This document shows, one piece after another, positions 9,705 through 18,738 of a stretch of 20,895 bases of DNA. How positions within the stretch are numbered: position 1 is the first letter of the stretch; the number at the start of each line of letters is the position of its first letter. The notes under the pieces are model-generated. The model searched no databases and was not told the DNA's origin. It saw nothing but the letters and a program-made list of their open reading frames with translations. Both the position numbers and the translations under genes were made by a program. The DNA comes from Phoronis australis. Its lineage: Eukaryota; Phoronida; Phoronidae. The DNA lies in NCBI GenBank assembly GCA_002633005.1, contig NMRA01000897.1, positions 12,077-32,971 of the forward strand. The letters are read 5' to 3'.

Positions 9705-11187
9705 ATCGGTGGAATCAATCAGTTCCCAGTTTCCAAATGTAAATTCTTACAATGATTATGCTTCTCATCCGAGTGTCACCTCGATTCTCTCCAAAAGTGC
9801 AGAAGGATCAATTCAACGGGTCCTCAGCTTCTCAATTGTCACTGAAAACGACGTCCTGTGTAAGCTTAAGGGCATTACATGCAATAAATCGATGGGTTAT
9901 GACTCATTACATCCGAGATTCCTTAAGTATGGCGCTCATACAATATGCAAGTCCCTAACACTCATATTCAACAAGTGCATAGCCTCCAATGAGTATCCCT
10001 CTATGTTGAAAAAAGTCAGGTTAGCCCAGTATTTAAGAAAGGGGACCGAATGGATAAATCCTGTTATAGACCAGTTAGTATGCTAACTGCTGTTAACCAA
10101 GTTTTTGAACGACGTATTCTAGACCAATTGAACCTACATTTTGATGAAATTTTAAATGAAAATTTATGTGCTTTCCGTAAAGCTAGGTTTTTCTTGTCAG
10201 GATGTCTTGTTACGGCTAACTGAAGATGTAAGGTTAGCTCTGGATAATAATATATTTGCTGGATGCACACTAATTGATCTGTCTAAAGCTTTTGATTGCC
10301 TCCCCCATGAGCTCCTTTTGCCAAACTAAAAGCCTATGGCTGCACATTGAATACCTGTAACCTCATAATGTCCTGTCTCAGTGATAGAAGGATGAGAGTG
10401 AAAATTGGCTCCACTGTCAGTGACTGGTTAAATGTCCCCAAGGGCGTTCCTCAAGGGTCTGTTTTAGGCCCCATGTTATTCAACATTTTTATCAATGATA
10501 TATTTAACGCTATAAGTGGTCACTGTAAGTTATATAATTACGCTAATGACAATACCCTCTTGCAAGCAGGCTCCTCTTAGCAGTTCGCTTCAGCCTCAAG
10601 GTAGCTGGGCAGATGGTATTGGATTGTTTTCCTCTAATGGAATGGCTGTAAACCCTGGTAAATTTAAGTCAATCATCTTTTCTAGGAATCATGTACATAA
10701 GGATAGGTATCTCATGTCTGGTGATACTATGATTGAGTGTGAAGAATCCGTTAAGCTGCTAGGTGTCCAACTTGACAGCCAGTTAAAATTCCATTAGCAC
10801 GTTGATGTTACTTGCAAACAAGCTTCTAGACAAATGAATGCCTTGTTCCGTCTTCGTAATGTTTTAGGCATTAACAGTAAGCTTAAGCTATATTACGCAT
10901 TTATAAAATACCATTTTAATCACTGGCCCCTCGTTTTGCACCTATGTGGAATACAGAAAAGTAGGAAAATGGAAAAGATACAACACCGTGCTTTAAAATT
11001 TGTGTTCAATGACAGCGAGTCAAGCTACTCACAACTCTTAGATAAGGCTAGGAGCTGCTCTCTAACTAGTTGGCGGATGAAATGTTTATCTATTGAAGTA
11101 TTCAAAAATGTTCATATTATAATGGACCCTGGCCTTTGTCAGGAAAGCTTGAATTTAGGGAGTCTGTGGATACGGTCCCAGAGGTGA
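9705..11187 (+). pseudogene. CR1-like reverse transcriptase
   Basis: Fingers region with KLKGITCNKSMGYDSLHPRF (about 9860-9930). Motif A is DLSKAFDCLPHELL (about 10275-10315) with its catalytic Asp. A later motif is GVPQGSVLGP (about 10443-10473). The catalytic box reads YAND near 10540 instead of YADD, so one of the two metal-binding Asp residues is lost. Frame changes occur near 10040-10080, 10185, 10320 and 10580, and a TAG ends the next piece at about 10795-10797. The C-terminal piece 10834-11187 retains QHRALKFVF and ends early. The protein would have copied its own RNA at the target site. It is clearly inactive. Confidence 0.7.
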
Positions 11188-11418
11188 AAACTGTCTCTAT
11201 GTGAAACGCTTTAATACGATGACTTACGGATGTAACTCAATCTCCCATAAAGGTACTTTGCTGTGGAACTCATTGCCATCAGTAATGAGACAATATACGT
11301 ACTGCTTTAAATGAATTTGCCACTCTTGCTCATGATTTTTTCTCTGAGATCGACTCTTGTGAAAACTGATACGGATGTCTACACGCTCTGTAACATGTAT
11401 GTGTACTTTTGTATTTAT

Positions 11419-12026
11419 TGTAACAGGAGTGCCCTGGACATGATTATGTAAGTAAGATATATGCGCCCTCTAATGGTCAAGCTGTGTATTACGTATGGAA
11501 TTTTCCTATGATTTTTGAGTCCTTTGGATATGGCGAAATAGGGTCAGAACCTAGGAGTTATGGCCTTGCCCTTCGGATCGTGTCTGATTGGTTGAAATTG
11601 TGTACTTAAGCTTTGTCTCTGTCAGACACGAGGAGTCCAGTCGCAGAGTTCAAGAAGCAAACATTTACACCTTCACTCACACCAAATTGCAACTGTTTGT
11701 GCAACTTTCGGGCTCCTCCCGAACTTGGTTGCCAATAGTTTAGCCCCAGCAATTCTCGGGCTCCTCCCGAGCTTGACTGCATCTCACCTTTCGGATCTGA
11801 ATAACCAAATTGCCCCGTTCTTGCACACACAACTATCAATCAGCGACTGGCTTGCCCGTGTATCAGAACTGTATAAATCACAACGCTGCGATACTAAATC
11901 ATGGAACAACTGGATTGCTTGTAAGTGTGAAATATTGTAGTTATATATTCTTACAATAAACCTATGTATTATTCACCAACTTTTAGTTTTCAATATCACC
12001 CTCAGTCCGCACCGGGCTCGTAAAAT
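11419..12026 (+). repeat. 5' LTR
   Basis: Begins TGTAACAGGAGTG. Contains a TTAAG-like patch followed by a CTGTCAGACACGAGG stretch near 11610-11633 that could be the transcription start region. It also has two copies of a 15-base hairpin word (11708-11722 and 11756-11770), a GTAAGT at 11921-11926 and AATAAA at 11955-11960. The boundary is set by divergence from the other LTR after 12026. Confidence 0.9.
11955..11960 (+). promoter_or_regulatory. Polyadenylation signal in 5' LTR
   Basis: AATAAA followed by a T-rich stretch. The matching site in the 3' LTR (18667-18672) would direct 3' end formation of the element RNA. Confidence 0.6.
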
Positions 12027-12707
12027 CGGGGCGCCTTGGTCGTACTGAGAAACCGCTACCGTTACACTGGTGCACGTGGCCCGCGGATATGTGCGAGTGA
12101 TGTTGGAAAGCAGTAAACTAAAATTTCTTACCGTCAATGCCTATTAGTGCGTTAATGACATTCTTTTCGTTGCTCATGCCGTTGACGTCTTGTCACGCTC
12201 GCTGGGTGATGTTTGGAATTAATTAACTCACATAGCAAACGTCTGTTGAAGGTTGCGTGTTCAAAGTTCGCAAAACGTAATATTTCAAACTCATAGTAGC
12301 GACATTGAACACATTTTTGTCAGTACTCCTGAGTTTATTTTCCGTTGAGGTTTCACTAAATACCCTTGTCGATTATCAATTCACAACTTGTCGTGTGTTG
12401 CTGTTAATTTCCATGGATAACCTTGCTTTCGCGAAACTTGCAATATTCAGGTGGCGATAGCTTGAATGTGGGAAGTAATGCCCACTTGTTGCCCAATTAA
12501 TATTTTCTAGAAGTAGATTCATGTCTGTTGACGCTCTGTTGTTAGGCTACTCCATTCGTCTTCGGTTACTGTTGTCTGGTGTACTCCACCGTCACGTATT
12601 AGCAGGACACGTTTTAGTGGTTTCAATTACTGAGAGTATCATCTACTGACCTCAGGCTCAGTTCTATACGTTACATTTGCTGATTTCATCCAATTCCATA
12701 ATCCAAA
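12027..12707 (+). other. Untranslated leader of the Gypsy element
   Basis: About 680 bases between LTR and the first Gag-region ATG, with no convincing frame. A primer-binding site would be expected at its start. CGGGGCGCC directly follows the LTR and TTGGTCGTACTGAG lies a few bases later, but neither can be assigned to a tRNA by eye. The leader probably holds packaging signals and may hold a splice donor for the downstream ORF. Confidence 0.5.
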
Positions 12708-13796
12708 ATGACCCGTTTCTTGTCAAATGTGTCGAATTGGTTTACTCCCTCGTTTATGGCGGCAGAAAATCACGTCGAACCGGATCCTCTGCCTGAAATT
12801 GTCCCAGTTGGTGATTATAGAGACCGTTCCTCTGAAATGCCATACATGTATGTCAACTGTCCAAGCAACAGCCCGCCTAGTGTATTATCATTTGGCCATC
12901 AGCGACAGGCCACTATAAATCAGACTGACAGGGGAGGATAGGATTCGATGGCCCCCTGTATCAAGCAAAATTCAAAACAACAGCAGCAACAACACGCGCT
13001 CGCCCCACCGAAACGCAAAGAACGGGTGCCACAACATTTTGACGGAAAGTCATGTGAATGGCCAGACTTTCTGCGCCAATTCGAGAAAATTTGTAGGTGG
13101 AATGGTTGGGACGAGCAGGAGTCGGCCATGCAGTTAGTCATGTGTCTGCGGGGGCCGGCCTTGCGTGCTGTAGGGGACCTCGACGATGAAGTGTCTGAGA
13201 ATTTTGACGATTTGAAAGCGGCGCTTACGCAGCGGTTCTGTCCCGCAGAACGCGTCGCCACGCACAGATGCGAGTTTCGAGGAAGGACGAGGGGGAAAAC
13301 GGAAAACATCTCGGACTATGGTTTTAGTCTAAAACGGCTAGCGTCATTGGCATTCCCTGAGGTAGCCAATGACGCCCGTGAAGTTTTGGTCGTACATGTA
13401 GACCAATTCATAGCTGGGCTCAACGACCAGGCGCTGCGGAGACACGTACAATTTCAGAGGCCACTGTCCGTGGACATAGCGATTTCTCATGCACTCGAGT
13501 TCGAGGCATTTGAGGGGACCTGGTGCAGTCGGAAAAACAAAACTTCGGGTGTGGATCCCTGCCCCGACACACGAGTCATGACCATACGGGACCGTCCAAC
13601 CAACAGGCCGGACCATGCTGACATGGCTGAGATAAAGAGGGCATTAGCGGATGTTCAGCGCCAGCTCAGCGACCGAAAGCCCCGGGAACCAATCCGCTGT
13701 TACAACTGTGGGCAGGAGGGACACATCGCCAGAAAATGTCCCCAGGAAAGGAGGGGGAACACTTGTAAATCAGATACTTATGAGTCGTCAAACTAG
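12708..13796 (+). pseudogene. gag: Gypsy gag: capsid and CCHC zinc knuckle
   Basis: A single frame from an ATG in good context (AAAATGA, 12708) is interrupted by TAG at 12939-12941. Six bases later it resumes at ATG 12948 and runs 282 codons. The second part has a short Gln run, then the Ty3-type capsid fold (PQHFDGKSCEWPDFLRQFE through LTQRFCPAER and ISDYGFSLKRLA, residues about 25-185). It ends with one knuckle, CYNCGQEGHIARKC (about residues 252-265). Gag assembles the intracellular particle and binds the element RNA. The 77-codon piece before the TAG has no known domain and could be a leader peptide or the true Gag N-terminus. If the TAG is a mutation this copy would yield a shortened Gag; the capsid and knuckle remain intact in the second ORF. 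It overlaps the pol frame by 13 bases. Confidence 0.8.
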
Positions 13797-15808
13797 GACC
13801 GGTCGGGTCCGCGGCCAAGGCCTCGACCGGGTTTGCAGAATGTTCGTTTGTTTTTGTGGATTTGTTTGGAGAAAAGTTTCCAGCTTTAATAGACGGCGAT
13901 TCGCCTTGTTCTCTTATGTCTAGAGACGTTTTTGAGTTAAGTAGTTCACATATACGTAGTTTAGAACCCACTCTCATTTCATTGTCATGCGCAGGTGGGG
14001 CGCGTATTAATGATTACGGTTGCGTGGTGGCTGATTTTGACGTAACAGGCTTGCGACTGAAGCAGCGATTTGTTGTCGCCGACGTCAATCCTCAGGTGAT
14101 TCTTGGATCAGACTTTTTGAAAAATAATTTTTGTAATTTGAGTGCAGCTCAGGAGGGTGACGTTTTACACCTCTGTGGAAAGTCGATCAATCTTTTGTCG
14201 GAGAAGAGGGTGCTTTGCAGTGTCATAGTTCCAAGGTCCATTTCTGAGGGGACGTTTGTCAGCGAAGTTACTGTCCATCTTCCGCCTCATTTGGAACCTG
14301 TAATTAAGGACGTAAGTGAGCGGTTGACTCCACAGCAGACTCTTTTGGTGCGGAAACTTGTGGCCGAGTTTTCAGATGTTTTCGCCGGTCCCAATGGCGA
14401 GCTTGGGAGAACTACGCTGGTCGAGCACACCATCTACACAGGCGATCATTTTCCAATTAAACAGGCTCCTCGACGGTTACCTATAGCTCAGCGGGAGATT
14501 GCCGATGCGGAGATCGACAAGATGCTGGCTGCTGGGTTTATCGAACCAAGTGATTCGCCATGGGCCTCGCCGATGGTGTTGGTGCGAAAGAGAGAATCCA
14601 GCTACCGATTCTGTGTAGACTACCGGAAGTTGAACGCAGTGACCAGGAAAGATGCCTATCCTCTCCCATGCATAGACACCTGCCTAGATTCCCTCGCGGG
14701 CATGTCATGGTTTACCACCCTTGACATGGCCAGTGGATATTGGCAGGTGCCAATGGCCAAGAAAGACAGGTCAAAGACTGCATTCGCCACTCATAGGGAT
14801 CTTTTTGAGTTCACGTCTATGCCTTTTGGTCTGGCAAATGCACCATCTAGTTTTGAGCGTTTGGTAGAGAAGGTTTTTGCGGGAATGCAATGGGACAAGT
14901 GTTTACTGTATATTGACGACATCCTGGTCTTTGCAAAGACTTTCGACGACGCCCTCTGCGATCTCCGAGCACTTTTTCTACGGTTGCGGGAGGCCGGTCT
15001 GCGACTTAAGCCGACCAAGTGCAGTCTGTTTCGGAGGGAAGTACCTTTCCTAGGCCACGCAGTGTCTGAGGCAGGAGTAAGTTGTGACCCTGAAAAGGTT
15101 GCTGCGGTTGCAGATTGGGAGACACCATCCTCAGTTTCGGAAGTACGCAGTTTCCTTGGATTGGCCTCATATTACCGAAGATTCATTCCTAACTTCTCCA
15201 CTGTTGCTGCACCGTTGTCACGTTTGACCGGGAAGAACCAACGATTCGAGTGGGATGACACGTGCCAATTGGCATTTGACCAGCTGAAGATACTGCTTAC
15301 CAACCATCCAGTGTTAGCGTATCCCCGGCGGCAGGGAAGGTTTATCCTTGACACAGATGCATCGGCCTTTGGCATCTCAGGAGTACTATCTCAGGAACAG
15401 GATGGCGAGGAGAGGGTCATCGCCTATGCCAGCCAAACTCTGTCAGCGTCACAACAGCGCTACTGCACCACGTATCGTGAACTTTTGGCTGTTGTTACGT
15501 TTGTTAAGCGGTTCCGGCATTATTTGTGGGGCCGCAACTTCCTTATAAGAACAGATCATCACTCCTTGAAGTGGTTAAAGAAGTTTAAGGAACCCGTCGA
15601 CATAGTTGCCAGGTGGATAGCGGTACTCGACACATATGACTACGAGATTAAGCACCGGAAGGGTAATCACCACGGTAACGCTGATGGTTTGTCCAGGAAA
15701 CCGTATCGCAGGTGCCAGCGATCTGATTGTGACCAGTGTGCTGGTCAACGAGTTGTCGCTGCAGTGAGACGGGGAAGACGTGTCACCAAGGAACGTGAAA
15801 AACCCTGA
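13784..15808 (+). CDS. pol: Gypsy pol, first part: protease, reverse transcriptase, RNase H
   Basis: The frame opens at 13784, overlaps the end of gag by 13 bases in the -1 frame and has no ATG at its start, so expression as a Gag-Pol frameshift product is likely. Order: aspartic protease (ALID near 13890, LGSDFL near 14105), RT (LDMASGYWQVP; catalytic YIDDIL at 14909-14926; FLGLASYYRRFIPNF), RNase H (DTDASAFGIS from 15350; TYRELLAVV; TDHHSLKWL; HHGNADGLSR). RT makes DNA from the element RNA, and RNase H removes the RNA strand. The protease site reads D-G-D-S where D-T/S-G-A/S is expected, so this copy's protease may be dead. RT and RNase H motifs look intact. The frame stops at 15806-15808 before the integrase, which lies in another frame. 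Confidence 0.85.
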   Translation, partial: VVKLGPVGSAAKASTGFAECSFVFVDLFGEKFPALIDGDSPCSLMSRDVFELSSSHIRSLEPTLISLSCAGGARINDYGCVVADFDVTGLRLKQRFVVADVNPQVILGSDFLKNNFCNLSAAQEGDVLHLCGKSINLLSEKRVLCSVIVPRSISEGTFVSEVTVHLPPHLEPVIKDVSERLTPQQTLLVRKLVAEFSDVFAGPNGELGRTTLVEHTIYTGDHFPIKQAPRRLPIAQREIADAEIDKMLAAGFIEPSDSPWASPMVLVRKRESSYRFCVDYRKLNAVTRKDAYPLPCIDTCLDSLAGMSWFTTLDMASGYWQVPMAKKDRSKTAFATHRDLFEFTSMPFGLANAPSSFERLVEKVFAGMQWDKCLLYIDDILVFAKTFDDALCDLRALFLRLREAGLRLKPTKCSLFRREVPFLGHAVSEAGVSCDPEKVAAVADWETPSSVSEVRSFLGLASYYRRFIPNFSTVAAPLSRLTGKNQRFEWDDTCQLAFDQLKILLTNHPVLAYPRRQGRFILDTDASAFGISGVLSQEQDGEERVIAYASQTLSASQQRYCTTYRELLAVVTFVKRFRHYLWGRNFLIRTDHHSLKWLKKFKEPVDIVARWIAVLDTYDYEIKHRKGNHHGNADGLSRKPYRRCQRSDCDQCAGQRVVAAVRRGRRVTKEREKP

Positions 15809-15821
15809 GAGTGACGCTTAG

Positions 15822-17350
15822 CTGCCTACCTGGAATAAAGATGAGCTTCGTACTCTGCAACAGAACGATAAGGCCATAGGTCCAGTTGTGAAATTCATGT
15901 CTGAGTCCTCGGAGAAGCCAGAGCTTAAAGCTATATTGGGGCACTCCTGGGGTACCCGGCGTTTATTTTCTGGGTGGAACCTTTTGCGCTTGCAGGATGG
16001 TGTTCTGTATCGGCGTTGGATCGACGCCCGTGGCGGCGGTGATCGAATGGTGATTGTACTTCCACGTCAGTTACGGAGTCAGGTTCTCCAGCTGACGCAT
16101 GACGCAAGGACAGCGGGACATCTTGGTCGCAACAAGACTATTAGGACCGTCCGTTCTCGTTTCTACTGGCCAGGGCTGCAGGGTGATGTTTCCAGGTGGT
16201 GCAAGCGTTGCGAGATGTGCGCACGTCGCAAACCAGGTCCGGGCAGAGGTCGCGCACCACTTCAGCAGGGGCAAGCAGGCGCTCCATTCCAGCGCATTGC
16301 TTTGGACATACTTGGTCCTCTTCCAAAATTCGTACAATGACATGGAATACATCATGGTGGTCGGAGACTACCTTACCAAGTGGACGGAAGCTTATGCCTT
16401 ACCAAACCACACGGCTCAGACAGTCGCAGACAAACTCGCGACAGAGTTTATCTCTAGATTTGGTGTACCAACGTACATCCATTCTGATCAGGGTCGGGAG
16501 TTTGAGAGTAACTTGTTCTCTGAACTTTGTCAATTGCTCGGAATGCAGAAGACTAGAACCACCCCATATCGTCCGCAATCCGATGGCATGGTGGAGCGGT
16601 TTAATCGCACGGTCCAAGGGATGTTGGCCATGTTCGTAGACAAGCATCGGAGGGACTGGGACGACCATCTACCGTACGTCATGATGGCATATCGTTCTTC
16701 AGAGCATGACAGCACTGGTTTCACACCATACAAGTTATTGTTCGGTCGGGAGGTGTCGCTACCTTTGGATGTTATAGCTGGTAACCCTCCTGATGGTGTT
16801 GTGTCAGAATGTGCCAGTGAATATAACGAGTGGCTGTGTCAGACGCTGGAGGACGCCTGGAGCTTTGCTCGGGAGGCGCTGAATTCAAGTTTTCAGCGGC
16901 AGAAGAAGTACTACGATGCCCGAGAGAAATTTCGCAAATTTTGTGATGGGGACTGGGTCTTCCGATAGTACCCTCCAACTGCTAACCAGAAACTTGGTCT
17001 TGGGTGGGTAGTTAGACGAGTAAGTGATGTGCTGTATGAAGTTCAGAAGGGACTTGATATGCCCAAAATTGTAGTCCATGTTGATCATTTGAAGCCGTGG
17101 CATGGGCTTATTGGAGTTCACGAGAGACGAGATGCCACTCCGGAGCCTGATCAGGGGGCGGAGGTGGTAAGCTCAGAAGAGGTCGACAGTGAAGTGTGTT
17201 CTGGCTCTCTGGACATTCTGATCGAGTGAGGCTAAGAATGATGTTTCTTCGGGTACTGACTGCCGTGGCGCTGTCCACGCTGCAGCAAGAACACCAGTTG
17301 TTCGCAACCGCCGAGGCAGGTTGATCAAGACACCGGCCCGGTTTCTATAA
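15822..17350 (+). pseudogene. pol: Gypsy pol, second part: integrase
   Basis: The H2C2 zinc-binding domain (THDARTAGHLG ... CKRCEMC, about 16095-16230) lies in one frame that follows a TAG at 15819-15821. The DDE core begins with LDILGPLP (Asp codon 16305-16307). An extra base near 16328 shifts the frame, then HSDQGREF (Asp 16486-16488) and VERFNRT (Glu 16594-16596) complete a D-35-E spacing, so catalytic residues are all present. A TAG at 16966-16968 interrupts GDWVFR. After it the C-terminal strand region continues, but the GPY/F motif appears missing. A further shift leads to the tail ending RRGRLIKTPARFL at 17350. The enzyme would insert element DNA into the chromosome. This copy has at least two nonsense codons and two frameshifts. 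Confidence 0.8.
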
Positions 17351-17380
17351 TTTTTTTAAAAATTTTGTTTCTTCTTGCAG
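17351..17380 (+). promoter_or_regulatory. Candidate 3' splice site before the extra ORF
   Basis: A long T-rich tract (from 17351) ends in TTTCTTCTTGCAG at 17368-17380, an excellent animal splice acceptor. It starts right after the pol stop (17348-17350) and precedes an open frame with no ATG of its own, as expected for a spliced subgenomic message. The donor is unknown: GTAAGT at 11921 in the LTR would leave the wrong phase for the finger frame. Confidence 0.55.
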
Positions 17381-17852
17381 AGACCTTCAGCCAGATCCTG
17401 CAGAGGTGGAGCAACTTGTGGGGAAGCCAGAGGAGGCCACCAGCCAATCTCGACCCGTATACAAGTGCACCGAGTGTGACAGGACGTTCACCAAATTTTA
17501 CACGCTGAAGCAGCACGGAAAGACTTGCTCACCGTTAATTAAACTTACCTGTTGTTCACATTGTAAGCGTAGGTTTTCAGCTAGACGCGCGTGCCGAAAA
17601 CACCAACGCAAGACCGGCCACGACGGAACGACAGAAATACTGGTTCAGAACCGGAAACATGCAAAGGCTGTCGCTGCCGCAGAACGCCGGCGAGAGGTAG
17701 ACGCCAGAAGGGACGTTCCCCAGCCATTTCCTGAAGTTACGGTGGCGCGAGACGAGGCAGTGCGTTGGGATCGACCGAGAAGGCCGGATGTATGTCTCCC
17801 CCAAACCGCACTGGTTCCGCGTCCCCGTCGAGCCATACCGCCATTATATTAG
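17381..17852 (+). CDS. Post-integrase ORF with two zinc fingers
   Basis: About 157 codons from the splice acceptor to the stop at 17850-17852, with no methionine codon in frame. Residues about 24-45 form a C2HC finger, C-x2-C-x12-H-x3-C (YKCTECDRTFTKFYTLKQH). About ten residues on is a classical C2H2 finger, C-x2-C-x12-H-x5-H (CSHCKRRFSARRACRKH). The remainder is Arg/Ala/Pro-rich and strongly basic (AVAAAERRREVDARRD), without a membrane segment or signal peptide, so it is not an envelope protein. It sits where some Gypsy elements carry env or an accessory gene. Likely a nucleic-acid-binding protein acting in the nucleus or particle; this is inference from the fingers. Unlike pol, this frame has no internal stop. 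It could instead be a host exon captured by the element. Confidence 0.6.
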
Positions 17853-18117
17853 CTAGCTAGTGTTTTTAGTTCGTTTGATGTATGTGTACAGGTGATGGCC
17901 GCACCTTAATTGTTTTCTTTTATTCATTTTTTGTATTAGTTTGATTTTTTTATTACGGGCAGTGTTACTGTGTAAGTTGCTCGATTAACTTCATGGTGTT
18001 TGGATAGTTTCTTTTTGTCGTTATCAGTTTGATTTTGATATCGATATGTTTAAGTGATTTGAAGTTCACTCCTGTTTCTTTTATTTTTTATTATCAGTCA
18101 CGGGTGTGACATGATCT
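17853..18117 (+). other. T-rich 3' untranslated region of the Gypsy element
   Basis: No frame. Notably T-rich with poly-T runs, ending at the purine tract. Confidence 0.5.
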
Positions 18118-18130
18118 GAGGCAGGGGGAG
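18118..18130 (+). promoter_or_regulatory. Polypurine tract
   Basis: GAGGCAGGGGGAG directly abuts the TG of the 3' LTR, the position and composition of the plus-strand primer in LTR elements. It confirms the LTR start. Confidence 0.8.
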
Positions 18131-18738
18131 TGTAACAGGAGTGGCCTGGACATGATTATGTAAGTAAGATATATGCGCCCTCTAGTGGTCAAGCTGTGTA
18201 TTACGTATGGAATTTTCCTATGATTTTTGAGTCCTTTGGATATGGCGAAATATGGTCAGAACCTAGGAGTTATGGGCCTTGCCCTTCGGATCGTGTCTGA
18301 TTGGTTGAAATTGTGTACTTAAGCTTTGTCTCTGTCAGACACGAGGAGTCCAGTCGCAGAGTTCAAGAAGCAAACATTTACACATTCACTCAAACCAAAT
18401 TGCAACTGTTTGTGCAGCTTTCGGGCTCCTCCCGAACTTGTTGCCAATAGTTTAGCCCCAGCAATTCTCGGGCTCCTCCCGAGCTTGATTGCATCTCACC
18501 TTTCGGATCTGAATAACCAAATTGCCCCGTTCTTGCACACACAACTATCAATCAGCGACTGGCTTGCCCGTGTATCAGAACTGTATAAATCACAACGCTG
18601 CGATACTAAATCATGGAACAACTGGATTGCTTGTAAGTGTAAAATATTGTAGTTATATATTCTTACAATAAACCTATGTATTATTCACCAACTTTTAGTT
18701 TTCAATATCACCCTCAGTCCGCACCGGGCTCGTAAAAT
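18131..18738 (+). repeat. 3' LTR
   Basis: Same layout as the 5' copy, offset by 6712 bases, with AATAAA at 18667-18672. In this copy a frame without ATG stays open across about 108 codons (18326-18652). In the 5' LTR the same frame is broken by a one-base indel near 11727. Whether the frame is ever translated is unknown. Confidence 0.9.
18667..18672 (+). promoter_or_regulatory. Polyadenylation signal in 3' LTR
   Basis: AATAAA at the exact equivalent position to the 5' LTR copy; the likely functional one for element transcripts. Confidence 0.6.

Larger units (their letters stand above)
8331..11418 (+). mobile_element. CR1-like non-LTR retrotransposon, 5' part of an interrupted copy
   Basis: Encodes an apurinic-type endonuclease followed by a reverse transcriptase and the HRALKFVFND...SYSQLL C-terminal region typical of CR1-group elements. 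The frame opens at 8331 with no ATG, so the copy looks 5'-truncated. No separate ORF1 is seen. The 3' untranslated region is cut at 11418 by a Ty3/Gypsy insertion; the probable remainder is 18739-18893. Multiple stops and frameshifts make this copy inactive. The CR1 label is from motif style and the short 3' end with AATAAA and ATT-type repeats; related groups such as L2 are not excluded. Confidence 0.75.
11419..18738 (+). mobile_element. Near-complete Ty3/Gypsy LTR retrotransposon, 7320 bp
   Basis: Two 608-bp LTRs (11419-12026 and 18131-18738) flank a 6.1-kb interior with leader, gag, protease-RT-RNase H-integrase in Ty3/Gypsy order, an extra zinc-finger ORF and a purine tract abutting the 3' LTR. 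LTRs start TGTAACAGG; the shared end reads CTCGTAAAAT, which is not a canonical CA end. By eye the LTRs differ at eight substitutions and two one-base indels (about 1.3 percent substitution), indicating a fairly recent insertion. Both flanks appear to be the 3' region of a CR1-like element. I see no matching 4-6 bp duplication at the two borders, and no confident tRNA primer site directly after the 5' LTR. Confidence 0.9.

Noticed and set aside
12920-13309. Minus-strand frame opposite gag
   Set aside because: Antisense to a recognised capsid and zinc-knuckle ORF; no independent motif.
13651-13923. Frame spanning the gag-pol junction
   Set aside because: Overlaps the zinc knuckle and protease in a third frame without motifs.
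16071-16668. Several frames on both strands overlapping integrase
   Set aside because: Shadows of the integrase zinc-binding and DDE regions.
17381-17852. Envelope glycoprotein
   Set aside because: No signal peptide, membrane segment or fusion-like stretch; the ORF is basic with zinc fingers.
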